Origin: Bacteroidota bacterium
GTDB taxonomy: Bacteria; Bacteroidota; Bacteroidia; Bacteroidales; Prolixibacteraceae
Direction: 5' to 3'
Assembly: GCA_023412195.1 (NCBI GenBank)
Contig: JAEYNZ010000133.1
Location: 1-28,640 of the forward strand
DNA length: 28,640 nt
Each line of letters opens with the position of its first letter. Position 1 is the first letter of the stretch. A program made the position numbers and the translations under genes. This document shows, piece after piece, positions 8,221-15,868 of the stretch. The notes under the pieces are model-generated. The model made no database searches and was not told where the DNA came from. It saw only the letters and a list, made by a program, of their open reading frames with translations.

Positions 8221-9222
8221 ATGAAAGTACTGGTTACCGGAGCTAATGGATTGTTGGGATCACATATTGTGCGTGAACTGCTCAGACGGGATTATCCTGT
8301 GCGTGTTCTTGTGCGCCCTCAGAGCAATTTAAAGGCACTGGAAGGCCTGAACGTTGAATATTTTTATGGGAACCTCACTGAACGTGAAGATGTATTTAAA
8401 GCCATCAAAGGCTGCAGATATGTGATTCATTCAGCTGCCAGGGCTGTTCATTCCCCGTCACAACTGGATGCATACAGGAGTGTCAACATTGAAAGCACGG
8501 GATATATTACAGATGCCTGTATGAAAGAAAACATACAGCGACTGGTTTATGTCAGCACAGCCAACTGTATAGGCAGCGGCACGAAAATGAATCCAGGAAC
8601 GGAGGACAGGCCATTTATTTCATGGTTTAAAGGTTCAGGTTATGCCTACAGTAAACTGCTGGCACAACAATTGGTACTTGCCGCTGTGGAATCGGGAACA
8701 ATAGATGCCGTAGTGGTAAATCCAACTTTTATTATTGGCTCGTTCCCCGGTGCTTCAGGGACAAGCAAGCTGCTTTCTTTTGTTTTATTCAGGAAAGTTG
8801 CATTTTATCCTACAGGAGGAAAAAATTATGTTGATGCAGAAGCCGCTGCTACAGGTACTGTAAATGCAATGGAAAAAGGAAGGATGGGAGAGTGTTATCT
8901 GCTTGCCGGGGAAAATTATACGTACAGGGAATTTTTAAAACTGGTGGCAAAGGAGGCAGGACATCATGCAATACTTTTACCTGTGCCTGTTTTCTTACTG
9001 AAACTGGCGGGTATTGCCGGTACTATATTTGAACGCTTATTTAAAAGACCGGTGCTGCTTACCTATGTAAATTCCCGCATACTGTGCCTGGAAAATTTTT
9101 ATTCTCCGGCAAAAGCCATTCGTGAGTTGGATATGCCACTCATCCCGGCAATTGAAGCGCTACGGAAGGCGCTTCCTTCCTTTATTGAGTTGAAGAAGAC
9201 AAAGAAGAAAAGGATATTATGA
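8221..9222 (+). CDS. NAD(P)-dependent epimerase/dehydratase (extended SDR)
   Basis: This 333-residue enzyme has the extended short-chain dehydrogenase fold. The Rossmann glycine motif VTGANGLLG ends at residue 13. The catalytic Ser/Thr lie at 112-113 (YVSTANC), and the YxxxK pair is Tyr141/Lys145 in YAYSK. The overall pattern, with HSAARAVHSP, a VVNPTFIIG strand and a GRMGECYLLAGENYTY segment, resembles dihydroflavonol-4-reductase-like and HpnA-like members that act on sugars, sterols or other alcohols. No neighbour fixes the substrate. The gap of 145 bp after the glycosyltransferase holds no gene, and TATTTTCG near 8191 is only a weak promoter match. I am confident of the family but not of the substrate. 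Confidence 0.88.
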   Translation: MKVLVTGANGLLGSHIVRELLRRDYPVRVLVRPQSNLKALEGLNVEYFYGNLTEREDVFKAIKGCRYVIHSAARAVHSPSQLDAYRSVNIESTGYITDACMKENIQRLVYVSTANCIGSGTKMNPGTEDRPFISWFKGSGYAYSKLLAQQLVLAAVESGTIDAVVVNPTFIIGSFPGASGTSKLLSFVLFRKVAFYPTGGKNYVDAEAAATGTVNAMEKGRMGECYLLAGENYTYREFLKLVAKEAGHHAILLPVPVFLLKLAGIAGTIFERLFKRPVLLTYVNSRILCLENFYSPAKAIRELDMPLIPAIEALRKALPSFIELKKTKKKRIL

Positions 9223-9576
9223 CACCTGATTTTTTGACATAAAACACAAGTCTCTCAGTAGATACAATTACAGCCCGTATAAAAATAATATTGGTTAAAA
9301 GACACAAGATGTATAGACACCTGGCCTACCGGCAGGCAGGCGGGTATCAAGACTCAAGACTGTTCTATATGAATAAAAATTGCTATTAAAGAAATGAATT
9401 AAACTGCCTGAGAATCCTGTCTTGTGTCTTGATACTATAAATCTTGATACTCAAATATTTTATTGACTTTCGAATGATTATTACATAAGAGTCCCTCATC
9501 CCTTTCTGTTTCGGCCTGAGAATTCCATTAGAGAGTGCTTTGTGTTCTGATTAAGAACTATCTGATACCATGGAAC
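9223..9576. repeat. Intergenic gap with palindrome relative and 17-bp inverted repeat
   Basis: I see no gene here. GCCTACCGGCAGGC at 9324-9337 is a one-mismatch relative of the palindrome at 1658-1673. GTATCAAGACTCAAGAC at 9344-9360 and GTCTTGTGTCTTGATAC at 9419-9435 form a 17-bp inverted repeat with one mismatch around a 58-nt loop. Further scattered CAAGAC/GACACAAG words, such as the one near 9298-9310, suggest a repetitive element. The gap separates the plus-strand epimerase from the minus-strand aminotransferase, both of which end here, but there is no classical poly-T terminator. Confidence 0.6.
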
Positions 9577-10749
9577 TCAGAGGGCAAATGCTTCCTTCAG
9601 CCTTTCAAGCGCATCGGCCAGAATGCTTCGCGGGCAGGCTATATTCAGCCTCAGCCACCCATCGCCACCTCTTCCAAAACGTCCTCCGTTATTCAACCCG
9701 ATTTTTGCCTTTTCGGTTACAAACTGAATCAGCTCCGAATCATTCATACCGTAGTCGCTGAAATCAAGCCATACTAAATAAGTAGCTTCAGGTTTCATAA
9801 CTTTCACCCTGGGAAGGTGCCTTTGAAAAAACTCTTCCAGAAACAGGTAATTATTCCACAGATAATCCATCAGTTGCTTAAGCCAGTCATCACCATAGGT
9901 ATAGGCAGCTTCAAGTGCCACTGAGCCAAAAAGGTTTCCCATTCCCAAATGACCTACATTAAGTTCCCTTTCATAACGTACCCGTTTTTTCTTGTCAGGT
10001 ATAATGACCACTGAAGATGCAAGTCCGGCAACATTAAATGTTTTACTGGGAGCCATCAATATAATTGAATTGGCTTCAGCCGCATCAGAAACCGTTGCCA
10101 GCGGAAAGTGCCTGTGTCCGTTAAAGACCAGATCGGAATGAATTTCATCTGAAATAATGAGGATATTGCGCTCGTTACAAAATTCCGAAAGTTCTGCCAG
10201 TTCCTCACTTGTACGCACTGTGCCACCCGGGTTTTGTGGGTTGCACAACAGCAGAAGCCGTGTATTTTTATCAACTTTGGCTTTTAAATCATCCAGGTCG
10301 AAATAATACCTGTTATTTTCAAGCCTAAGGGGATTTTCGATTATTTTTCTTTTGGTTCCCTTCACGCAATCAAAAAACGGGAAGTAAACAGGCGGCTGGA
10401 CCACAACGCCATCGCCAGGTTTTGAAAAAGTCTGTATTGCTATTGTAATGCCTGCAACAACACCCGGGCTGAAAGAAATCCAATCTCTGCTGACATTCCA
10501 GTTATGTTGCCGTTTCATCCAGCCTGTAATGGCAGTGAAATAAGATTCAGCCTGAAAAGTATAACCGTATATTTCATGTCCGGCTCTTTCTTTAATGGCA
10601 TCCACAATGAAATCAGGTGTTTTGAAATCGGCATCAGCTACCCATAGGGGCAGGACATCAGGTGACTTAAAATATTTTTCACGCAAATCATACTTCACAC
10701 AATTGGTTCCTTCCCTGGGAACGATTTCATCAAAGTTGTACTTTTTCAT
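9577..10749 (-). CDS. PatB/MalY-family PLP-dependent aminotransferase or C-S lyase
   Basis: This 390-residue fold-type I PLP enzyme matches the MalY/PatB group, whose characterised members cleave cystathionine or related C-S bonds to pyruvate and ammonia. The family opening PLWVADADFKTP is at residues 34-45. Asn170/Asn173 in NPQNPGG, Asp201 in SDEIHSDL, the PLP lysine Lys236 in APSKTFNVAG, and a C-terminal arginine in WLRLNIACPR (carboxylate binding) are all present. The start ATG at 10749 lies inside the last codons of the ComB-family gene, a 20-bp overlap, so the two form an operon read from the ComB-like gene. The pairing hints at sulfur-compound metabolism, but a plain aminotransferase role cannot be excluded. 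Confidence 0.88.
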   Translation of the reverse strand: MKKYNFDEIVPREGTNCVKYDLREKYFKSPDVLPLWVADADFKTPDFIVDAIKERAGHEIYGYTFQAESYFTAITGWMKRQHNWNVSRDWISFSPGVVAGITIAIQTFSKPGDGVVVQPPVYFPFFDCVKGTKRKIIENPLRLENNRYYFDLDDLKAKVDKNTRLLLLCNPQNPGGTVRTSEELAELSEFCNERNILIISDEIHSDLVFNGHRHFPLATVSDAAEANSIILMAPSKTFNVAGLASSVVIIPDKKKRVRYERELNVGHLGMGNLFGSVALEAAYTYGDDWLKQLMDYLWNNYLFLEEFFQRHLPRVKVMKPEATYLVWLDFSDYGMNDSELIQFVTEKAKIGLNNGGRFGRGGDGWLRLNIACPRSILADALERLKEAFAL

Positions 10750-11455
10750 CCTGAGGTTGTTTTTCCGGTATCATTATTTTTTTCAGAACAGTATATTCAG
10801 GGTGATGTTCTGCTTTCAATACAAAATTGAATATATCAGGTTGGAGGCACAGGTGAAAGTCAGCTTCAGGCGACCATAACTGTTTTTCAGGCTCAAAGAA
10901 TCGCCTGCCTGATCCTGTCCTGATGATTTCCTTCATCTCTTCAAAATTTGAAGAGGTTCCTGTAAGCAAATTCCTGATGTAAATGGCACATTGTGTATCT
11001 TCATCGGTAGGATATTCGCAGGCATATCCCATACAAACCAATGATACAGTTCCTGGTTGAATGCTTTTGATGTAGTCAGCTATTGCACCCGCATTCACAA
11101 AGCTGCCCGTTAAAACTTCAGATGCATGGGTGGCAGCAGCAATTCCCTGTGTGCCCGAACTGGTGGTATGCACAATGGTTTTTCCTTCAAGTCCTTCCGC
11201 TGGTAACTGGAACGGTGAGTTTCCGTAATCAAACCCCGGAGGCTTCATCTCAAATCGTTCTCCCATTAACAGGAAATCAGGGTTTGCCTGCCTGATCCGG
11301 TATGCTTCTTCAATGTCAGCTACAGGTATGATACAATCAGCATTTTTACTGAAGGCATAACAGGCAGTAGAAAAAGCACGAAAAACATCTATAATGACGG
11401 TAACACCCCGGGCACTTCTGGCACCTTCAAGCAATTGCAATATCTGGATTTTCAT
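10730..11455 (-). CDS. 2-phosphosulfolactate phosphatase family protein
   Basis: This 241-residue protein belongs to the ComB family, whose characterised members remove phosphate from 2-phosphosulfolactate during coenzyme M synthesis. Visible family motifs are VIIDVFRAFSTACYA (Asp23, Arg26), MGER at 64-67, a FDYGNSPF loop, and HTTSSGTQGI at 96-105. I chose the ATG at 11455 (MKIQILQ) because the 26 residues upstream of it are hydrophobic and unlike the family. A TACTTTTG element at 11463-11470 just upstream fits a -7 box and would give an almost leaderless mRNA. ComB homologues are common in bacteria that do not make coenzyme M, so the true substrate here is uncertain; a sulfonate such as sulfolactate is one possibility. 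Confidence 0.85.
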   Translation of the reverse strand: MKIQILQLLEGARSARGVTVIIDVFRAFSTACYAFSKNADCIIPVADIEEAYRIRQANPDFLLMGERFEMKPPGFDYGNSPFQLPAEGLEGKTIVHTTSSGTQGIAAATHASEVLTGSFVNAGAIADYIKSIQPGTVSLVCMGYACEYPTDEDTQCAIYIRNLLTGTSSNFEEMKEIIRTGSGRRFFEPEKQLWSPEADFHLCLQPDIFNFVLKAEHHPEYTVLKKIMIPEKQPQDEKVQL

Positions 11456-11767
11456 ATGAAAGCAAAAGTACCTCAAAAAGTTTTTTTTACAGTAAGGAAT
11501 ATAAGTTAAAGTTATCAGGGCTGTAGTTAACATATCATTATATCCTTAAGGTACAATATTTGATAATTGATTATTATGGCTCCATAAGATTTTAATTTTC
11601 AGCAATATGAAATTATTGTTAAGTGGTTAACTTTGTTTTGATTTACCGTTTACAATTATTTGATGCAATGTTAAAATATGTTTTACAGCATAAAGGTAAA
11701 AAGTGCATATGTTTGCAGTGTCATTAAAAGAATTAATTAATGCACTTAAACATTAAAAAGAAAAAAC
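11456..11767. other. Divergent intergenic region
   Basis: This AT-rich region of about 310 bp separates the minus-strand ComB-like gene from the plus-strand secreted protein. It holds likely promoters in both directions: TACTTTTG on the minus strand at 11463-11470 and TATGTTTG on the plus strand at 11708-11715. I see no gene, repeat or structured RNA in it. Confidence 0.6.
11708..11715 (+). promoter_or_regulatory. Probable -7 element TATGTTTG
   Basis: TATGTTTG fits the TAnnTTTG consensus exactly and lies 52 bp before the ATG at 11768. The -33 region is a poor match (TTTTAC at 11681-11686), so the element is probable but not secure. Confidence 0.45.
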
Positions 11768-12352
11768 ATGAAAACAATTAAATTTGCTGTAACGATGGCC
11801 TTTGTAGCTTTAGCTACTTTATTAAATGCTGTTGAACGCCCAAAACTGAATGTGATCCCTGTTAATAATGAAAGAGCTATAGTAGCAGTGTTAAATGAAA
11901 AAGCTGCATCTATGGAACTAAGCATTCTGGCTTCCAATGGTGATGTTGTTTACTACAGGCAAACAAGTGAACCGGTAACCAGTTACCATAAATTATATGA
12001 TTTTAAAAATCTGGCGGATGGAAAATACGTTTTGAATCTGAAGGTAAATGATACGAATGTTACCACTGATTTTGAAGTTTCGCCTAAAGGAATCAAAGTA
12101 GGGGAGAACAAAATGACTTTTGACCCGTGGTTTGCATTTAGCAATAACGAACTAAAAGTTTCATATCTGAATTTTAACCAGGAAAGTCTAAACCTGTATC
12201 TCTATAATGATCATGGTCTGGTATATCATAACCGTCTGGGCAGAGATTTCAGTATCACAAAGGGATTTGATTTGTCAAAACTTCAGAGTGGTAACTATAA
12301 AGCAGTTTTAAGCTCTGGCACCAGCAATTATACGTTCTATTTGTCGAAATAG
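11768..12352 (+). CDS. Secreted protein with two tandem beta-sandwich domains, unknown function
   Basis: This 194-residue protein has a signal peptide of about 21 residues (MKTIKFAVTM followed by an alanine-rich core ending LLNA). The rest divides into two similar halves of about 80-90 residues. Each has the pattern strand, ASNGDVVYYR or YNDHGLVYHN, then YDFKNLADGKYVLNL or FDLSKLQSGNYKAVL, and a final strand. This is the layout of small Ig-like domains related to DUF3244 and to T9SS sorting domains. I see no catalytic motif. The gene has its own promoter element and a strong terminator 23 bp after the stop, so it is monocistronic and perhaps well expressed. It may be a periplasmic or surface structural protein; the function is unknown. 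Confidence 0.75.
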   Translation: MKTIKFAVTMAFVALATLLNAVERPKLNVIPVNNERAIVAVLNEKAASMELSILASNGDVVYYRQTSEPVTSYHKLYDFKNLADGKYVLNLKVNDTNVTTDFEVSPKGIKVGENKMTFDPWFAFSNNELKVSYLNFNQESLNLYLYNDHGLVYHNRLGRDFSITKGFDLSKLQSGNYKAVLSSGTSNYTFYLSK

Positions 12353-12374
12353 ATATGAAATGGAAGTTGAAAGG

Positions 12375-12403
12375 ATCCTGCCAAACCGGCGGGATTTTTT
12401 TTT
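12375..12403 (+). terminator. Rho-independent terminator
   Basis: ATCCTGCC at 12375-12382 pairs with GGCGGGAT at 12388-12395 (one G-U pair) around an AAACC loop, and a run of T continues to 12403. It ends the transcript of the two-domain secreted protein. Confidence 0.85.
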
Positions 12404-12505
12404 CTGTTTAGCAGTCTTTTCTCAGTTAAAAACTTTTTTGGCATCAAAAATGTTTAAGGTTCATGTTGTTGAGTTTTGAACAAATTTAACCCAAAAAACA
12501 AAATT

Positions 12506-12667
12506 ATGGAAGAAAAAAAATTGCCATTTCAGATTGTGATAACCTCTGATAAAGAAAATGAAAAACAAAAGCTTCCCTTGAACCTGGTGCTTTCTCTTGC
12601 GGCCGGCGCAATTACAGGTGTCCTTGCAATTTTTGGCCTTATATGGGGGATTGAATTATTGTTTTAA
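12506..12667 (+). CDS. Small single-span membrane protein, unknown function
   Basis: This 53-residue protein has a charged N-terminal half (MEEKKLPFQI, then SDKENEKQKLP) and one hydrophobic helix at about residues 30-52 with small residues (LAAGAITGVLAIFGLIWG). An upstream in-frame TTG at 12476 would add ten residues, but the ATG at 12506 is preferred because it is a standard start and follows an A-rich tract typical of Bacteroidota initiation sites. The gene is placed between a terminator and a convergent gene, so it is its own unit. I do not recognise the family. The coding status rests on the sensible membrane topology and its isolated position. Confidence 0.55.
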   Translation: MEEKKLPFQIVITSDKENEKQKLPLNLVLSLAAGAITGVLAIFGLIWGIELLF

Positions 12668-12671
12668 TATG

Positions 12672-12700
12672 CGGCATGAATGCCGGCCGAAATTCTTTTT
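12672..12700 (+). terminator. Weak hairpin after the small membrane protein gene
   Basis: CGGCA at 12672-12676 and TGCCG at 12681-12685 form a short GC hairpin, followed about ten bases later by a T-run at 12695-12700. The distance between stem and T-run makes it a poor intrinsic terminator. Confidence 0.3.
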
Positions 12701-13100
12701 ATTTACTTTTCAGCTCCTTCAGAATATTTCCGGCTTCAATGTAGACAGCCTGATAGCGCTTATTTCTAAAGATGCCTGTTGACATTTTATGCAATTCTGA
12801 ATGAATTTCTTCAACAGAACGGGTGATAGTTGATCTGAACATCAGGGCACACTTTTTACAGGTTTCCTTTTGGAGATCTTCTGTAGAGTGATAGGCTGAT
12901 TTTAGTAACTCAATTGCACGTCTGTAATTTTTATCCTGCTGATGCTTTTGGCTTTCAACGAAATAATTGTTTATGCCTGCAAGATGTTGCTTGCATACAT
13001 TTCCACCACCGGGGCAGCTGATCAATTCTATTTTTCCTTGTTGTTCCCTGATCGCGTCTGATTCATTTTTTGATAATGACAGAAACCCATTAATTCTCAT
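12699..13100 (-). CDS. Small four-cysteine protein, unknown function
   Basis: This 133-residue, mostly helical protein has no signal peptide and is not recognised. Four cysteines come in two pairs: Cys29 and Cys36 (SCPGGGNVCKQH) and Cys81 and Cys84 (TCKKCALMF). Such an arrangement could bind zinc or an iron-sulfur centre. Between them a helix-turn-helix stretch (QDKNYRRAIELLKSAYHS) looks like a TPR repeat. The ATG at 13100 is chosen; a TTG at 13109 would add three residues. A near-perfect promoter lies upstream at 13138-13167 on the same strand, which supports a real gene. It converges on the small membrane protein gene. Confidence 0.65.
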   Translation of the reverse strand: MRINGFLSLSKNESDAIREQQGKIELISCPGGGNVCKQHLAGINNYFVESQKHQQDKNYRRAIELLKSAYHSTEDLQKETCKKCALMFRSTITRSVEEIHSELHKMSTGIFRNKRYQAVYIEAGNILKELKSK

Positions 13101-13137
13101 CCTTGACAATTATATTAAATAGATACAACTAACGCTT

Positions 13138-13167
13138 CAAATATAATAATAATCTGAAGACATCCAA
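13138..13167 (-). promoter_or_regulatory. Consensus Bacteroidota promoter (TTG-N19-TATATTTG)
   Basis: On the minus strand TTG (13167-13165) is followed after exactly 19 bases by TATATTTG (13145-13138), matching the known -33/-7 consensus and spacing. It drives the four-cysteine protein gene, leaving a leader of about 30 nt. Confidence 0.7.
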
Positions 13168-13233
13168 GTGTTTATTTCAAGGGTAAAAAAACAAACTTTT
13201 ATAACCAAATGTTCATGGATAACATAAATGGAA

Positions 13234-14220
13234 TCAGCTGTTCAGAATTTCACTTATCTTATGTAATTCTTCACTGCTGAAGGGCATTGATTTCAGTACA
13301 TCGGCATTATCGTTAAGCTGTTGAACAGAACTTGCACCAATCAGTACTGATGTTACCCGTTTATCCTTCAACAGCCACGCCAGCGCCATTTGTGCAAGAG
13401 ATTGACCCCGTTTAACAGCAATCTGATTAAGACTTATTATTTTAACATGAGCTGTGTCCACATCTTTTTTTCGCAAAAATACTTCACGTGTTGCCCTTGA
13501 TCCGTCAGGAATCCCCTCCAGGTATTTATTTGTAAGTAAACCTTGTGCCAAAGGAGAAAATGGAATGCAGCCAATACCTTCTTCTTCCAGTACATCGAGC
13601 AGCTCATCTTCAACCCACCGGTCAAACATGGAATACCTTGGCTGATGGATCAGGCAGGGAGTTCCAAGTTGTTTAAGTATAGAGGATGCTTCACGGGTCA
13701 TACTGGCAGGATAGTTTGAGATTCCTGCATACAATGCCTTTCCGGAACGCACAGCCTGATCGAGCGCCATCATTGTTTCTTCGAGTGGGGTATCAGGATC
13801 AGGCCGGTGCGAATAGAAAATATCCACATATTCAAGTCCCATGCGCTTCAGGCTCTGATCCAGACTTGACAGCAGGTACTTGCGGGTTCCCCATTCGCCG
13901 TAGGGACCTGGCCACATCAGGTAGCCTGCTTTTGTCGAAATAATAAGCTCATCTCTGTAATGGAGAAAATCCTGTTTTAAAATTCTTCCGAAGTTTTCTT
14001 CCGCAGAGCCAGGAGGAGGCCCGTAATTGTTTGCCAGATCGAAATGGGTAATACCCAGATCAAAGGCCCGTCGCAGCAATGCGCGTGCATTTTCATAATT
14101 GTCTATACCTCCGAAGTTGTGCCATAAACCTAAAGATATTGCAGGAAGTTTAAGTCCCCATTTACCGCACCTGTTATAGGTCATCACATCGTAACGGTTT
14201 TCCTGTGGAAGATATATCAT
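13234..14220 (-). CDS. yghZ: YghZ-type aldo-keto reductase (L-glyceraldehyde 3-phosphate reductase)
   Basis: This 328-residue protein closely resembles E. coli YghZ, an NADPH-dependent reductase that acts on L-glyceraldehyde 3-phosphate and helps detoxify methylglyoxal. Shared stretches, recalled from the E. coli sequence, include SLGLWHNFG, DLGITHFDLANNYGPPPGSA, ELIISTKAGY and LKRMGLEYVDIFYSHR. The aldo-keto reductase tetrad is complete: Asp61, Tyr66, Lys97 and His138. The cofactor end shows RVTSVLIGASS. The protein stops soon after the barrel (LHKISEILNS), slightly shorter than the E. coli one. It is transcribed alone from a promoter at 14253-14283. Confidence 0.9.
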   Translation of the reverse strand: MIYLPQENRYDVMTYNRCGKWGLKLPAISLGLWHNFGGIDNYENARALLRRAFDLGITHFDLANNYGPPPGSAEENFGRILKQDFLHYRDELIISTKAGYLMWPGPYGEWGTRKYLLSSLDQSLKRMGLEYVDIFYSHRPDPDTPLEETMMALDQAVRSGKALYAGISNYPASMTREASSILKQLGTPCLIHQPRYSMFDRWVEDELLDVLEEEGIGCIPFSPLAQGLLTNKYLEGIPDGSRATREVFLRKKDVDTAHVKIISLNQIAVKRGQSLAQMALAWLLKDKRVTSVLIGASSVQQLNDNADVLKSMPFSSEELHKISEILNS

Positions 14221-14252
14221 GATTTTTTTCTAATTAATAATTTTCAAGTTTA

Positions 14253-14283
14253 TAAAGTTAACTGGTTTTCTGTTTCTGGACAA
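14253..14283 (-). promoter_or_regulatory. Promoter for the aldo-keto reductase gene
   Basis: On the minus strand TTG (14283-14281, within TTTTGTCC) precedes TAACTTTA (14260-14253) by 20 bases. The -7 box matches TAnnTTTG at all but the last base. The start codon is 33 bases further. Confidence 0.5.
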
Positions 14284-14291
14284 AATCAGAT

Positions 14292-14319
14292 AAAAAAAAA
14301 CCGGGAAATTTTTCCCGGT
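14292..14319 (-). terminator. Rho-independent terminator of the acidic lipoprotein gene
   Basis: Read on the minus strand, ACCGGGAAA and TTTCCCGGT form a perfect stem at 14300-14319, followed by a run of nine T (14300-14292). It lies about 100 bp after the stop of the lipoprotein gene and just before the next promoter. Confidence 0.85.
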
Positions 14320-14421
14320 CTAATGCAATTAAAGAGGAGAAACAGGCTTTTCTATTAAACTATTAACCAGTAATACCGAATTGTCAGCCTGATTTCCCCT
14401 CTGTGTGTTTGAGATTAGATT

Positions 14422-15183
14422 TTATTCATCAATCTCAACAGCGATCGAATCAAAATATAATTCTAATTCATCGCCGGTTGATTCTGCTCCAACTACCAGC
14501 CACAATTCACCATCCTCATTGGTAGATATCCTGAATGCCTCTTCATTAGAGGCCGTTTGACTGGCGAAATTACCTGAAGCTAAATAACGTCCTATTACAA
14601 CCATGTCAGAACCATCGATACCAATTTCACCTTTATCAAAAATAAGACGCAGGAAATCAAGATCGTCTGGTTCTGTTGCCGGTTCTTCTGCTACAGCCCC
14701 CGCTTTTATAATAACGGAATCATTAAGGTTGACTATGTCAACATCAATTGAATCACCAACGACTCCGGTTGTATCACCGCCAACACCAGTTGTGTCTATA
14801 ACTGTTGTGTCCAGAGTAACATTTGCAGCAAGATCAACATTAAATGAAACATTATAACTTGTATTCGGTTCAAGTCCTGTTATTTTCTTGCTTACATAAA
14901 GGAAAAACTCGTGGTTGGGATTAGATGCAGCAACTTTTAAAGCTCCGTTGCTATCAAAAGGTATATCGCTTACTTGCTCGGCATCCAGGAAGTAATTATC
15001 CAGTTCACCTGAAGGAATATCTGATATACCTGCATTCCAGCCTTCGTCATCTGATTCAAAATCGTACGCTAATGATATGGTTTGACCCGGGATATCGACA
15101 ACATCTACTTTGTCGCTGTCATCTTTACACGAATAAAGGGCGACTGAAACTGCCAAAGCCCCTAAAATCATCATCTTTTTCAT
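14422..15183 (-). CDS. Acidic surface-exposed lipoprotein, unknown function
   Basis: This 253-residue protein has a lipoprotein signal (lipobox ALYSC, Cys19). The cysteine is followed by KDDSDK, which fits the lysine plus two acidic residues form of the Bacteroidota surface export signal, so it probably sits on the outer face of the outer membrane. The mature protein is very acidic and looks like one beta-sandwich: SLAYDFESDDEGWN, then a CBM-like core, ending ELELYFDSIAVEIDE. A low-complexity Asp/Thr/Gly/Val stretch at residues 125-148 (DTTVIDTTGVGGDTTG) interrupts the core. The opening resembles carbohydrate-binding or discoidin-like modules, but I see no defining motif. It is divergent from the GH5 gene and could act with it in glycan binding; this is inference. 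Confidence 0.75.
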   Translation of the reverse strand: MKKMMILGALAVSVALYSCKDDSDKVDVVDIPGQTISLAYDFESDDEGWNAGISDIPSGELDNYFLDAEQVSDIPFDSNGALKVAASNPNHEFFLYVSKKITGLEPNTSYNVSFNVDLAANVTLDTTVIDTTGVGGDTTGVVGDSIDVDIVNLNDSVIIKAGAVAEEPATEPDDLDFLRLIFDKGEIGIDGSDMVVIGRYLASGNFASQTASNEEAFRISTNEDGELWLVVGAESTGDELELYFDSIAVEIDE

Positions 15184-15557
15184 ACCTTTTATTTTAAATT
15201 TTACATTTAATAACTTCCCCGTTCAACTCAATTATTATTTTGCATTCACCAGACGGTGAAAGCCAGGGGGAACATTTTTTCAACGAGTGGTTAGTAACAT
15301 AACCTTGCCAAAGGAGCTGTATGAATTGTTAATGAAGTTTAAGGTGCTAGTCACTAATATTTTGCACCAATGAATTTACAAATTGTAATTTCAAAACTAA
15401 AAAGAGTTACCAATGGGGAAATTCACAGTTCCTGTTGACCATTTCCACACGAACATTTTTTAGAGTCGGATATGAAATAGCCATTCCAATTTACATTAGT
15501 TGCAGGATTGAAGTTGATGAAGGAGCCCTGCATCCTACTATGTGATAGCATTTTAAT

Positions 15558-15593
15558 AAAAGAGATCTGGCATTGATCTGCCAGATCTCTTTT
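15558..15593. terminator. Strong bidirectional terminator with no evident upstream gene
   Basis: AAAAGAGATCTGGCA at 15558-15572 and TGCCAGATCTCTTTT at 15579-15593 are perfect reverse complements, with a TTGATC loop. A-runs and T-runs on both sides allow termination in either direction. The neighbouring genes at 15183 and 15880 are transcribed away from it, so it serves neither. Confidence 0.8.
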
Positions 15594-15860
15594 CAACATA
15601 AATAATTGTGATGGCGTGACCTGTATCTTGGCGGTGCACTTACAACACCGGGTATAATAACCTTCATTCTAAATAATATGCCAACTTTTTCAAATTGGAT
15701 TAAAAACTACAGCGATCTGAAGGTCAGGTAATTTGGAAGTTTATAATAAAAAGATAATTCATGGAAAGTGTTATGATTGCCCAATCATTGGACACCTTCA
15801 CTGTGGAAATCACATCCAGTATTTAAAGTACAGTTAATTTTTTTTACAATCCAGTTTTGC

Positions 15861-15868
15861 TATTTTTG
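15861..15868 (+). promoter_or_regulatory. Probable -7 element TATTTTTG before the GH5 gene
   Basis: TATTTTTG fits TAnnTTTG exactly and ends 11 bp before the ATG at 15880, which would give a very short leader. No good -33 TTG is seen; a T-run lies at about 15838-15845. Confidence 0.4.

Noticed and set aside
11456..11533. 26-codon extension of the ComB-like protein
   Set aside because: The extension overlaps the promoter-like element and is unlike the family N-terminus, which begins at MKIQI.
15290..15374. Short frame reading NITLPKELYELLMKF, similar to ribbon-helix-helix antitoxins
   Set aside because: It is only about 28 codons from a GTG, has no toxin-like partner, and the similarity is too short to trust.
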